Notes under the pieces: model-generated
The model's input: only the letters and a program-made list of their open reading frames with translations
Told to the model about the DNA's origin: nothing
The model's database searches: none
Program-made: the position numbers and the translations under genes
Shown here: positions 1 to 9,967 of the stretch, in pieces
How the letters are laid out: each line of letters starts with the position of its first letter
Numbering within the stretch: position 1 is the stretch's first letter
Origin: Paramacrobiotus metropolitanus
Lineage: Eukaryota; Tardigrada; Eutardigrada; Parachela; Macrobiotidae
DNA: 64,000 nt
Direction: 5' to 3'
Assembly (NCBI RefSeq): GCF_019649055.1
Contig: NW_026570513.1
Coordinates: 1-64,000 of the forward strand

Positions 1-500
1 GACAAATATTTCTGACAAATGTTTTTTACTCTCAGACTAATGCTTTTAAAAAAAACTTTACAGTCAAATGTTTCTGACAAAATGTCAGAAACTTTCTGAC
101 AAATGCTTCTGACAAATGTCAGAAACTTCCTGACAACTGCTTCTCACAAATGTCAGAAGCATTTGACTAGTGATCTCCAATAAGTTCCCTGTACTGGAAG
201 AGTGGAATTGAAATTCTACTAAAAAATGAAATTTTCGAAGTCCCCACTCAGATTTGCGGTGGTAGGCTAATTCTGACATTTGTCAGTAACATTGTCTGAA
301 AGTTTCTGACATTTGTCAAAAACATTTGTCTGTAAAATTTTTTTTAAAAACATTAGTCTGAGAGTAAAAAACATTTGTCAGAAACATTTGTCTGCAAATT
401 TTTCGAAAAAACATTTGTCTGGTAGCAAAAACCATTTGTCAGTAACATTTGATTGAAAACTAAAAAGCATTTGTCATTAGCATTTGTCCGTAAAAACTCT
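1..500. repeat. Foldback (inverted) array of TTTGTCAGAAACA-type repeats
   Basis: Positions 1-175 are built from short repeats around CTGACAAATG, and positions about 220-393 carry the reverse complement (CATTTGTCAG). Distinctive stretches pair across a centre near 197: bases 1-21 match the complement of about 373-393, and the run near 28-60 matches about 325-370. The right side continues to about 500 with more degenerate units (CATTTGTCTGG, CATTTGTCATTAG), so the left partner probably extends beyond the window. The loop (about 176-265) is unique sequence. A foldback transposon or inverted satellite is likely. No coding sequence is supported. Confidence 0.8.
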
Positions 501-1636
501 GGCCCGTTTGGTACGCCATATTCCTCATGTACATTCATAATCTATCTAAAAGCTATCCAGTAAGCCACATGATACGGGAGAATTTTCGGATACCCAAATC
601 ACACGCCGTACAGATACATGCCCATCCAATGCCAGTAAATCACGCTTACACTCTTTATTGGCTGATGAGGCGCTCCTCCCTACTGGAAGCCGGGTGCATA
701 AAGGCAAACGCCAACGCTTCATTCTGCAAACGCGTGCCCTAATATCGAATGTGTGCATTTTTACCGAACGGCTTGTACAGCTGCTCGCGAAAGGAAGTTG
801 CAGTTGTGCAAGTTCGATTCCCTACACAATATCACCACACTCAGGTTACGACCAATTCCCCAAGCACTATCGATAATGCATTTGACAATGGTCAAGCGTA
901 ACTTTTAAATTGCGGTGGCAAGTTAATGGTCAGTTTTGGGTCGAATTATATTAAAACACACAGGCAGAAAATTTGGGAAGCCTAAGTGGAAGCCATAGTC
1001 AAAAATTTAATACGTAGCTGGTGTGGCATCCAGCTGCCTGTTCGGGAATTTTTTTCCACTTGCGCCATGAGATCCAATTACACAAAATATTCCACGGAAT
1101 CTCTAATTGACAAATCGGCTTCTGAACCAACGTTTGTACGTCCGCTGCCGATATGTCTGATGAGGCATTTACGAAAACGCAGTGTGACCGGCAGTTCTCA
1201 CCCAGTTGCAACGACTCGCTAACGCACGACTACAGCGACTCCAGCCATCTTTGTGGTAAAAAAGTCTTTTATTACACCGAATGTGACGAAGACGTCACGT
1301 ACGTTGAACTGCAGACCCTGGTAGGCCGGCTGTCTGAGCCGCTTAGATAACCAGACAGAGCGCAGTTCAATCCAGTGCGCAGGAACATTGAAACAAGTGA
1401 CCACAACCTAAACGAACAACCCGAAGATGATTGTGTTGTTGACAAGTTTCGATAAATTAAGGATCGAAGCTCGAATATCAAATCGTAAAAGCCCCAACAA
1501 GAAACGATTCCATGTGGAGATTTTCCTGCTGGAAACCGTTGCTGCAAATGCAGCCGCTTTTGTCAAGGAAAAGGACATTATCGGAGAGCGTTTGCGTGCA
1601 GTACTGAACTCGAACGACAGTGTCATGTAGCTGAAA
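501..1636. other. No gene recognised
   Basis: Only short overlapping ORFs on both strands with no recognisable motif. A GTTCGATTCC string at about 811-821 resembles a tRNA B box, but no cloverleaf or A box could be built around it. Confidence 0.5.
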
Positions 1637-2340
1637 ATGAGCACTGACAAAATTAAGGGATTTACGACAGAAGGCTGTATTGTTAAAGCGTTTCCAACAT
1701 TGTTTCCATATGGAACGCCGGACTTGCGAACGCCACGAGGCCGTACAGCAGCCCGGCTGAATGGTTTGAACATCTTTCACGAGAAAGATACGGGCGCTTT
1801 GCAGCCCACTCTAGATTTCGCAATTTTGCTGACAATGGTTATACACGTCGGACTGCGATTCGACAAAGGGAACTGTATCTCAAATTTAAATCGATAGGTG
1901 ACAAGCCTTTGACGCTCAAAGAGCTAGAAGATCTTTTCAAGAAGGATTCAGTCAGCTTGGTGATGAGCGTTATTGATTTCGGCTCCGCAGTACGGGGAAC
2001 ACCACAGCACTGGTATAAGAAAAAACAGGAACTAACTGCCATGGTTGACCCATTAGGACTGCCTACACTTTTTACTACTTTCAGTGCTGCAGACCTCCAC
2101 TGGTATGAGCTGCAAGTTCTCCCTGACGGTTCGGAAAAGGAAGATCGGCCCCAAGCTTTCACAGTGACTTAAAGACGTGCCCAGCTAAACAAAACACCGA
2201 AATTTAGCTTCATGGTTTTTCCAAAAGCGGGTGCAACTTTTTTGAAACATTTTTGGATACTTTGGTAAGAATTAGTGACTGGTGGGTAGGATACGAAGAT
2301 CAGCACCGCGGCAGTCTACACTTCCACGCGTTTCCGAAAT
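1637..2340 (+). pseudogene. Helitron Rep protein, N-terminal fragment
   Basis: Broken reading frames resemble the Helitron-like N-terminal and rolling-circle Rep region. In order: a block with AFPTLFPYGTPDLRTPRG (about 1695-1750); after a frameshift near 1865-1890, a block ending in RGTPQHWYKKKQELTAMV and LFTTFSAADLHWYELQ (about 1995-2110); and, in another frame after a stop at 2170-2172, ISDWWVGYEDQHRGSLHFHAF-like sequence at about 2265-2335. The last part has the HxH metal-binding motif of HUH replication initiators. No Tyr motif or Pif1-type helicase follows, so only a fragment remains. Family assignment is by motif recognition. At least two frameshifts make it non-functional. Confidence 0.75.
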
Positions 2341-2511
2341 CGGTATCCGGATCAGGGTTATTCATCGTTTTTTGTCACAGGGACACCTGCGGAAATTTTT
2401 TATGAGCATTACTTTCGGCTACCAATCTGGGCCAAGAAAATTCACGGCAATAGCAAAATTAGAGCCAATTCGGCCGCAGACATGCACGGCGCCCGAGGCA
2501 GGTACATTGTC

Positions 2512-2754
2512 TTACGGGGCTTCTGAATAGCGAAATTCGCCTTCGGTGCAGACGTAAAAAAGGAGAAATAAAACCGCTTTGGGAAAGGTGCTGATGGCCT
2601 CAAAACGACCTTGATCCTCCAAATCAATTCCCAAATCCCTCATTATGTCTTTCAATATCTTCTGATAATCCTTTACAGGCTCCGGTGGGGCGAAAACTTT
2701 AAGAAATCCCATCCAGTTGCCCACTAAAAGTCGACCGTGCTTGAGTTTCGCCAT
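2512..2754 (-). CDS. Small ORF of unknown function (80 aa)
   Basis: An ATG-started ORF rich in charged residues with a hydrophobic stretch near its C-terminus. No domain was recognised. It follows the Helitron fragment on the opposite strand and could be a captured gene piece or chance. No splice context was resolved. Confidence 0.2.
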   Translation of the reverse strand: MAKLKHGRLLVGNWMGFLKVFAPPEPVKDYQKILKDIMRDLGIDLEDQGRFEAISTFPKAVLFLLFYVCTEGEFRYSEAP

Positions 2755-3905
2755 TACGTTGTACCGTCTGGCGCCGAGCTCTCCTAATAAGAAGGATCTC
2801 CCAATAAGAAGGAGAGCTTAAAGGCTTCCGGGATGCTCGTGATGGGTAAAAAGGTTCTGTAGAAGTTTGTCACTTTTTCAAACCTTAGCAACACCAACGT
2901 CAGTTTATTTTTATTTCTGATTGCGTGCTGGTGAAAGCCTGGAGAATTTACGCGCAGACATATCAGTCCTTGTTCATAATAAAATTTCGTAATAAAAGCA
3001 GCCTTTAAGGCCAGCCTTTTCTGCTCTAGCACGAGGAATTTCCCGTGCCGACCCCAGAGAAATTGGGAACTGTAGTGGTTCGGCCATGGTCGTCCGGTCG
3101 TCCGTTCGGCCATGGTCAACTTCTGGATACGATGCGACGTGATGGGTGAGACCGGCAGGAATTATTCAGCGAAATAGCCTCATACTGGCGGTCTGCTGGC
3201 TGCTCACGAGCTGGTTTCATACGTTGCCGCAGAACGTGTGTGAGTACGAGCTGCAGGATCTCAGTTTGACGAATACTTAGTCTGTCTTGGCGATTCGCGA
3301 ATATATATCTCGAGCCTTTACCGTTCGGTACCTTTCGCGCGTAAATCAATGCGGTTACTTCACAGCGCCATTTATCCAGCTTGCCGTATCCATGCTGATG
3401 TGGGGCTGGCCCACCCGCCTATACGTGCAAACACCCGAACACCAATCGAGGGAAATGGGCTTTTCTGCCAGCCGCTGCTGGCGCATACAATCTTCTACGC
3501 ACTATACAACAGAGCCGGCCGCTCTTTTATAGCGGCGACCCGGCACACACATGTATGGAAAGGTCCCGCCGACGTCAATGGACGTTAGCGAGGAAATCAA
3601 TACACTACCGCGCAGACTCACCTTACATGATTATTTACCGGATGACAAAAACTTTATTATAGGTAGTAAAATCGATTGTATCATACTCAGTGAAGTATGT
3701 GTCAATTTGAGAGGAATATAGCACTATCCTGACAGCGCTGACACTACCAATGGGACAAAAATCAAAAGCAAGAAAAAGCTTTCGATAATTTTCAAAATGC
3801 AAGCCAGTTCACGATGGCCACCGGGCGGGTTAAACTTCGTCCCAAAATAGAAGTTCTTGAAATTTCTTTTTATTTTCAATCAGCAAGGCTCACGTGGTAA
3901 AAAGG
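2755..3905. other. No gene recognised
   Basis: ORFs on both strands up to 111 codons lack motifs and ATG-supported continuity. The only structure seen leads into the minisatellite at 3.9 kb. Confidence 0.5.
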
Positions 3906-3910
3906 GTACT

Positions 3911-4540
3911 GTAGAGTGGTAGCGTGACAGAGCGCCGGCAAGTGAGTGTGTGCTCGGTTCTGTGGTGGTTCATTGGTGGTTCTATGTGGTTCTATAGGTT
4001 CACCTGGTTAACGGGGTAGAGTGGTAGTGTTACAGCGTGCCGGCAAGCGAGTGTGTGCTTGGTTCTGTGGTGGTTCATTGGTGGTTCTATGTGGTTCTAT
4101 AGGTTCACCTGGTTAACGGGGTAGAGTGGTAGTGTTACAGCGTGCCGGCAAGTGAGTGTGTGCTCGGTTCTGTGGTGGTTCATTGGTGGTTCTATGTGGT
4201 TCTATAGGTTCACCTGGTTCACGGGGTAGAGTGGTAGTGTTACAGCGTGCCGGCAAGTGAGTGTGTGCTCGGTCTCAGGTGGTTCATTGGTGGTTCTATG
4301 TGGTTCTATAGGTTCACCTGGTTCACGGGGTAGAGTGGTAGTGTTACAGCGTGCCGGCAAGTGAGTGTGTGCTTGGTTCTGTGGTGGTTCATTGGTGGTT
4401 CTATGTGGTTCTATAGGTTCACCTGGTTCACAGGGTAGAGTGGCAATGTGTCCGCGTGCCGGTAAGTGCGTGTGTACTTACTGGTGGACTTGTGGTTCTG
4501 TGGTGGTTCAGTGTTGGTCCTATGTGGTTCTACTGGTTTC
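3911..4540 (+). repeat. 105-bp minisatellite, about six copies
   Basis: Direct tandem repeats recur at 3911, 4016, 4121, 4226, 4330 and 4435 (period 105, once 104). Each unit holds GTAGAGTGGTAGTGTTACAG, then CGGCAAGTGAGTGTGTGCT and several TGGTTCTATGTGG-like pieces. The copies are nearly identical except the first, which has small differences, and the last, which decays after about 4460. An ORF running across the array (4365-4799) is a by-product of the repeat. Confidence 0.95.
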
Positions 4541-4683
4541 GCTTCTCATTCCGTTGCTGCGTTGTAAACACTGTTTGGTTGTATTGGTTCAGAACCAAGT
4601 GAACCACTTGTGTCCTGGTCTATGGGTTCATTCCCATAGAACCACTAATGTCCTAGCTTGGACATTCTATGAGAATTTTGATT

Positions 4684-4714
4684 GCCAGCATCCATCGTTC
4701 AGGTGGATGCTGGC
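4684..4714. repeat. Perfect 11-bp stem hairpin
   Basis: GCCAGCATCCA at 4684-4694 and TGGATGCTGGC at 4704-4714 are exact reverse complements with a 9-base loop. Imperfect pairing continues outward (ATTTTG.../...CAAAAT). It lies between the minisatellite and the retrotransposon fragment. It may be the end of a small foldback element. Confidence 0.7.
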
Positions 4715-5098
4715 TACCAAAATCTGCTACCCGCATGTCTCGTTCTCGGGAAGTACCATCTGGGTAAAGATAAAAATCAGAAACGGTGGAAAAAACTAAC
4801 GCATAAAAGGAAGCGGTAACTCTTGAGATTTTATCTGCCAAAAGGACAATAAAACTTTCGCACTGCTTCTTACAACAGTACTTCTGCTAATACTGTCAGC
4901 ACGAAAACAACTCAACGTGTTCGAAAAAGCATTTATTCGTACATTTTCATATCATTTCTGGACAACCAAGCGGACACTGCGGCAAGTGAATTGCAGTTAA
5001 CTTTAAGAGCAATTTTGGCTTTCAGCGCTTGGGTAAAATGCTTACCAGGTGACTGACGTATTTAAAATCTGCATAATCTCCTGTGAACTCTTCTGGGC

Positions 5099-5693
5099 TT
5101 GCGGTTTGTTATCAACTACTCTAAGCTTAATGCACCAAAAAAGAAAGCTTATCCGCTGCCGCGCATTGACAATATTCTCGACTCTTTAAGCGGTTGTTTG
5201 TATTTCCCCACGCTCGTTATGAAAGCAGGATACCATCAAGTTCCTTTTGCTCTGTCTGCACGCGAAAAGACCGGTTTTGTCGTAAACGGTAAGCGCTACA
5301 ACTATAAAGTGGTCCCTTTTGGCCTCGCGAACGCCCCTTTGATTTTCCGTGTTATCCCATTTCTTGTGGCAGTTTTGCCTTGCGTATATCGACGACATAA
5401 TTATCGATAGTAAAACCTTTAGCGATCCCCTGGTCCACGTTGACCTGGTACTCAGGCGCTTCAGGATGCTAATGATTAACCCAGATAAATGTTTATTCGC
5501 TGGTCAGGAAGTCAATTTCTTGGGATTTGTCGTTACGCCCACGTGCACTCAACCTTTCCCAGAAAATGTCCGGGCAATCTGTAAACTATCTACTTTTGAG
5601 AACGTCGAGGAGCTCCAAACTATTCTTTGTGAACTTAGTTATTTTAGGAAACATAAAAAATTTCTCGAATATTGCGGCACCCTGGAATCATAG
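5099..5693 (+). pseudogene. Ty3/gypsy reverse transcriptase fragment
   Basis: Two frames together cover the palm region of a Ty3/gypsy RT. The first (from 5099) has RFVINYSKLN, AYPLPRIDNILDSL, then KAGYHQVPF and YKVVPFGLANAP. A frameshift near 5350-5375 leads to LAYIDDIIIDSKTF, which holds the YxDD catalytic motif, and then INPDKCLFAGQEVNFLGFVV. The motif A aspartate (usually FS.lDLk.GYHQ) is replaced in FPTLVMKAGYHQ. The element is therefore dead. No protease, RNase H, integrase or LTR is visible beside it. Confidence 0.9.
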
Positions 5694-5733
5694 GGAAATT
5701 TACGGAAATTTTATGAAAGTTAGTCGATGGTAG

Positions 5734-6900
5734 TTCTCCCAAATGCGACGAAAATCCGCCGTTATTAAATCATCCAAACCAGAATGTCCATACGATACAC
5801 CTGGTCCTTCGGCCGGTTTCCGTTGATGTAAAGCCCACATCGTGTCCGGATGGTGTCATAGCTCCTTGTGTATGATGCGAGATTTCCGGTGGATTAATTG
5901 CAGGATAGGAAGCTTAGGAAGCAGAGTGATACGTTTAACGGCAACTTGTCGTAAGAGCCGACAAAAAATGATAAAACGTCCGATTTAACCAAATATCGGA
6001 GTACTTGTTCGACGATAGCATGTGTATTAACAAATTTAGAAGTGAAACACTGTAGTCCAGAGGTGCATTGATATCGATGTGGACCTTTGAGGACAGGTAG
6101 ACCCCAATGCTATAGATAAGAGATAGACATCTGTGAGACGAACGGATTTTCATTTCGATCAGATCATCATTACGCACAATAATTTTGGGATCACCATCCA
6201 CATTAAACACCAAAGAATCCATAATGTCTTTTTGTTCATGTAAAGTTAAATCGGGAAAAATATTCATGAATCATGACTCATGAGGAAACTGTCGTATTTT
6301 CGTTGACAGTATTTCGATGAAGAAACGCATTATGAATGAGTGTACTTATGCTTTACGGCGCTTTTTACCTCAGGATTACCAACCACTTCCCGTGTCGCTA
6401 CCGACAGACAGGATTGACTTTGTTTTCGTACCGAGAAGCTCGGGTCCGGTTACACACAGCAAAAAACAGCTCCGTATTAGTTTCCCGCTCTGCCCACGAC
6501 GCGTGCTAGAAAAACATTTGTCTCATCACCAGCACTATCGGTAGCGGAAAACAGCTTACCCGCCCCTCCAACATTGCTGGCCTTACTAGCGGCTCCGACA
6601 CCCAAAGTAGTGACGTATACAGAACCGGCAGTGACACGTAAAATAAAAAATGGCATTGAGAAGCGCAATGTTGACACAATTGGGCGTAAGTAGTTATTGG
6701 GATTATCTGGCGAAGTATGTACCCTAGTCCTGGCGTTGCGCTGGATGTGAGGTAGAATGTGCCGCGCCACACAGTACGGTACCGTTACCACTACTCGGTG
6801 CAGTGTGCTCAACGGTATGCCGTTTTAAGTGTGCTCTGTAGTATGACTACGACTGTCAAGCAGCAGTATTGTTCGTAAGTTTATTGCACAAGCTGTTTGC
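5734..6900. other. No gene recognised
   Basis: Short ORFs only, with no motif or repeat supported. Confidence 0.45.
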
Positions 6901-6929
6901 CTGCTTCAATTAGTGTGTTGCGCACGGCC

Positions 6930-7240
6930 TTTTACTGATGTCGTCATTAACTATGACATCATGAAGGGACTGGGCAAACTGTACGTAATTACGTCATATC
7001 CGAAGAACGGATTTTGTTCTTCACCCGGTGCTAGTGTTACGTCATCGACAATATCATCTTTCAATATTTCGCACACGACACTTGTCAACATGATCACTGA
7101 AGCTAGTATTTATTGTTCACACGGTACTTTATATTACGTCATCGATAATATCATATTTATATTTTTGCACACGACACGTGTCTATATTATTATAAACGCG
7201 CTAATTTCATTTCCTGCAAACGGTAACAACTATGGCATCA
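6930..7240 (+). repeat. Diverged tandem repeat, period about 97 bp
   Basis: The phrase ACGTCATCGA[C/T]AATATCAT occurs at about 7039 and again at 7136. Both copies are followed by TTTTT/TTTC-rich sequence and GCACACGACAC, and a weaker relative lies at about 6990. An ORF across it (6913-7272) is probably incidental. Confidence 0.6.
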
Positions 7241-7269
7241 TAAAGTTCAAACAGGCAAGAGTAGTGTTA

Positions 7270-7340
7270 TAAGAACAACAATAAGAATAATAATAATAGT
7301 AATAGTAATAATAGTAATAATAATAATAATAGTGATAAAT
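7270..7340 (+). repeat. AAT/AGT trinucleotide microsatellite
   Basis: A run of ATA/AAT/AGT triplets (ACAATAAGAATAATAATAATAG...). Confidence 0.9.
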
Positions 7341-7364
7341 CAAAATTGCATCAAAAACATGGTG

Positions 7365-7742
7365 TTACTGCAGTATCTGCATACTTTCCAGCATCGCTTC
7401 AACCGAACGACCACTGGTAGAGTCGTACTCACTGGAGGCCGATAATAGTCGAAACAGTTCGCCCCGAAGGTCCGTCATCACGACCTTGTCATGTCGCAGC
7501 GAGTGTATGGTAGCGCGGACCGTGTTCTTCGTGTAATCATGAAGGATGCTAAGGATTCGACCCATGATCTGGCCTTCCAGCTTCTGCGGCATTGGTACGT
7601 TTAGCGCGCTGAACATTGCGAACCGCCGGAGCAACCCGGTAACGTCCAACTCTTGCACATCCCGAATCTTTGTCACGTTAAAACGTGAGCAGTGGGTGGG
7701 CAATCCATCGGGATCATCGGGCTGGCACCGGTCTACATGCAC
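7365..7742 (-). CDS. Hypothetical protein fragment (about 125 aa)
   Basis: An uninterrupted frame on the minus strand, open upstream past 7742 without an ATG, so it looks like an exon or a fragment. It is helical and charged (for example LLRRFAMFSALNVPMPQ, IHSLRHDKVVMTDLRGELF). No family was recognised. The neighbours are repeats on both sides. The amino-acid composition looks protein-like, but no splice partners were found. Confidence 0.3.
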   Translation of the reverse strand: MHVDRCQPDDPDGLPTHCSRFNVTKIRDVQELDVTGLLRRFAMFSALNVPMPQKLEGQIMGRILSILHDYTKNTVRATIHSLRHDKVVMTDLRGELFRLLSASSEYDSTSGRSVEAMLESMQILQ

Positions 7743-7896
7743 GTAATCACGAGTACCGAGGTCGACCCATATGGTACGGAGGTACGGTAAACGGTAAACG
7801 ACTAAGTGTAGCAGCAGGTATGCTTGATATTTAATAGTATAGTCGTTCTGTCAGATAACATGACTAAACACAGTAAACTCCGCATGTTATAACAGC

Positions 7897-8072
7897 ATGA
7901 TATGCATAATAAACATGCATATATGCATAATAAACATGCATATATGCATAATAAACATGCATAAACATGCATATTTGATATGCATATATGCATAATAAAC
8001 ATGCATATTTGATATGCATATATGCATAATAAACATGCATATATGCATTGGATATGCATATGCATATCAAAC
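7897..8072 (+). repeat. ATGCATA-rich 21-bp tandem repeat
   Basis: About seven units of ATATATGCATAATAAACATGC, some carrying an inserted ATATTTGATATGC. Every unit contains ATGCAT palindromes, so the array can pair with itself. The Tyr/Met/Cys-rich ORFs on the minus strand here are translation artefacts. Confidence 0.92.
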
Positions 8073-8190
8073 TCTGACCCAAAGTACCAACTAGTATGCC
8101 AAATAATTGTGATCCGTTCAACCAAGATGCCTGCATAGTTTAACTGAAAAACTGCACAGCCCTGGGAAGTAAAAAATAAAACGGCAAGAA

Positions 8191-8547
8191 GTGACGGAAT
8201 GGTCTTTTGTTCCTTGGCGACACCAGATTTTTTTGTCGTGTACGGAACGGTACAAAGGGGAAACGGAAGAGTTAATCCGTCGTCTACAAAAATGCGGTTG
8301 GATAATAAATCCGGAAAATTACGTTCCCCGATTCGATTGCCTTTCTTTGTATTGCCAATCGTGCTACTCGAATACTCTTGCAGGCCGCGTCTTCTGCACG
8401 CTTTACGAAGGTCAAAAGATCTGTGAAGATGCCGAGAGCGGCTTTGATGAGCAAGAAATTTTTTTCAAAATTCCGGCGGTTGTGGCAAAATCTCGGAATA
8501 ATTACCCTGAGGAACTAAAAAAGGTTACCAGAACGATTGTTATATAA
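8191..8547 (+). CDS. Hypothetical ORF (118 codons), Cys-containing
   Basis: Open frame from a GTG, with no ATG, to a TAA. It begins with a segment resembling the RT thumb of Ty3/gypsy pol (EELIRRLQKCGWIINPEN) but continues with CLSLYCQSCYSN and a charged tail that does not fit RT. The function is unknown. It may be a chimeric retroelement remnant or an exon. Confidence 0.3.
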   Translation: MTEWSFVPWRHQIFLSCTERYKGETEELIRRLQKCGWIINPENYVPRFDCLSLYCQSCYSNTLAGRVFCTLYEGQKICEDAESGFDEQEIFFKIPAVVAKSRNNYPEELKKVTRTIVI

Positions 8548-8937
8548 CCCAAATCGAAGTTCCTTATCAAAGTCGCGCCCGGTATAGTACTAGTATATCT
8601 TTTTTTGGGATCGCATTTAGCTTTCGAAGGGGTTGGGTTATTTTATTTATGGCAAATCAACCATTTTAATTCACCATTAAGTTCTGCTCGTATTCCCTTT
8701 CCAGAGACTGCCTTTAAAAATTCAGAATTCGAATGATACACAGATCCTGAATGTTGTACGAGGTCAACATTCATTACGGGTGATAGGCAACGAACCCGAA
8801 GTCAAACGCCTTTCTTACGTACCGCAAATTTATATACCTAAATAAATTAGGCATGAAGCAAAACGGCAGCGTTGAGCAACAACGGTGACTGGCGATGCCG
8901 GGACAAGGGCGGTGGGCGACAACGGTGTTCACAGTTG
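8548..8937. other. No gene recognised
   Basis: AT-rich sequence up to the left target duplication of the hAT-like element. Confidence 0.5.
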
Positions 8938-8945
8938 ACTACCGA
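8938..8945 (+). repeat. Left target-site duplication ACTACCGA
   Basis: Eight bases directly before the left terminal inverted repeat. They are identical to 9960-9967. Confidence 0.92.
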
Positions 8946-9291
8946 CAGGCCCGTCGTTAGACCCCTATCCAGTTTTCAAAACACTACTCCTCCTACAGTT
9001 TCCATCCAATAATTTTTCTGAATACACCATTGAAATCAGCGTAAAATTCTGAACAAGATGATTGAGGCCGATTTTTGAAATTCGAATTTCCCCTGGATCG
9101 ACTACCACGGGCGGTTTCCCTACGCGACAGACATGTTTCTGGGGTTTTCCCCCCTGACCCCCCAAACATATTTTGACACTAAAAAACACGTTTTTGGCTT
9201 GTTTTTACTCGTTTTTCACGAACTTTAACTAATCTTTAGTTATTTAAATTCTTTTATGATTCAACATCATAAATATCATCATCTTCGGCTG
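8946..9291 (+). repeat. Left terminal inverted repeat
   Basis: Reverse complement of 9614-9959 with only a few mismatches. The inner edge lies at AGCCGAAGATGATGATATTTATG when read from the complement. Confidence 0.9.
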
Positions 9292-9613
9292 GAAGGGATA
9301 TTTTTCGTTTTTCTAGCAGGCGTCAGCTCAGTATACAATATGCAGCAGACAAATCCTGTTTTACCGACTTTATTCATGATGATCTTTTGGGAATTTTTAA
9401 CGACATGTCGATCTGCTCGGAAATGGAAGGGGGTATTTTACCAAAAATTGATGTTTACGAACATATTAAAACGGACTGGAAATCGCATAGCATTACGGAT
9501 TTGTTAAATCTTTTAACGTTGATCATTGCGCTGCAAGTGATGCCATGGATCCTTCTAGCGACATGCCGCTTATGCGCAAGCAAATATGGGACAATTTAAA
9601 AGACTGTCCCTTA

Positions 9614-9959
9614 CAGCCGATGATGATGATATTTATGATGTTGAATCATAAAAGAATTTAAATAACTAAATATTAGTTAAAGTTCGTAAAAAACGAGTAA
9701 AAACAAGCCAAAAACGTGTTTTTTAGTGTCAAAATATGTTTGGGGGGTCAGGGGGGAAAACCCCAGAAACATGTCTGTCGCGTAGGGAAACCGCCCGTGG
9801 TAGTCGATCCAGGGGAAATTCGAATTTCAAAAATCGGCCTCAATCATCTTGTTCAGAATTTTACGCTGATTTCAATGGTGTATTCAGAAAAATTATTGGA
9901 TGGAAACTGTAGGAGGAGTAGTGTTTTGAAAACTGGATAGGGGTCTAACGACGGGCCTG
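9614..9959 (-). repeat. Right terminal inverted repeat
   Basis: Mirror of the left arm. It ends ...CGACGGGCCTG directly before the right target duplication. Confidence 0.9.
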
Positions 9960-9967
9960 ACTACCGA
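9960..9967 (+). repeat. Right target-site duplication ACTACCGA
   Basis: Exact copy of 8938-8945. Confidence 0.92.

Larger units (their letters stand above)
8946..9959. mobile_element. Non-autonomous hAT-like DNA transposon with long inverted ends
   Basis: A 1,014-bp element. Its ends read CAGGCCCGTCG... inward on both sides, and it is bounded by an exact 8-bp duplication. CAG-starting ends with 8-bp duplications are the hallmark of the hAT superfamily. The inverted arms are about 346 bp each (8946-9291 and 9614-9959) and nearly identical, so the copy is recent or kept homogenised. The unique centre (9292-9613) has no transposase motif. Short ORFs in the arms encode the same 74-residue peptide twice, on opposite strands, because of the inverted repeat. 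It would rely on a transposase supplied from elsewhere. Confidence 0.93.

Noticed and set aside
805-825. tRNA B-box-like GTTCGATTCC
   Set aside because: No A box, anticodon arm or acceptor stem could be paired around it, so no tRNA or SINE is claimed.
4365-4799. 144-codon plus-strand ORF
   Set aside because: It runs through the 105-bp minisatellite and the hairpin. Its composition reflects the repeat.
7802-8136. Overlapping minus-strand ORFs rich in Tyr, Met and Cys
   Set aside because: They are translations of the ATGCATA tandem array.
8965-9189. 74-residue ORF, identical to the ORF at 9716-9940 on the other strand
   Set aside because: It lies in the inverted arms of the hAT-like element, so the duplicate is a mirror of non-coding repeat sequence. 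It is not a gene pair.
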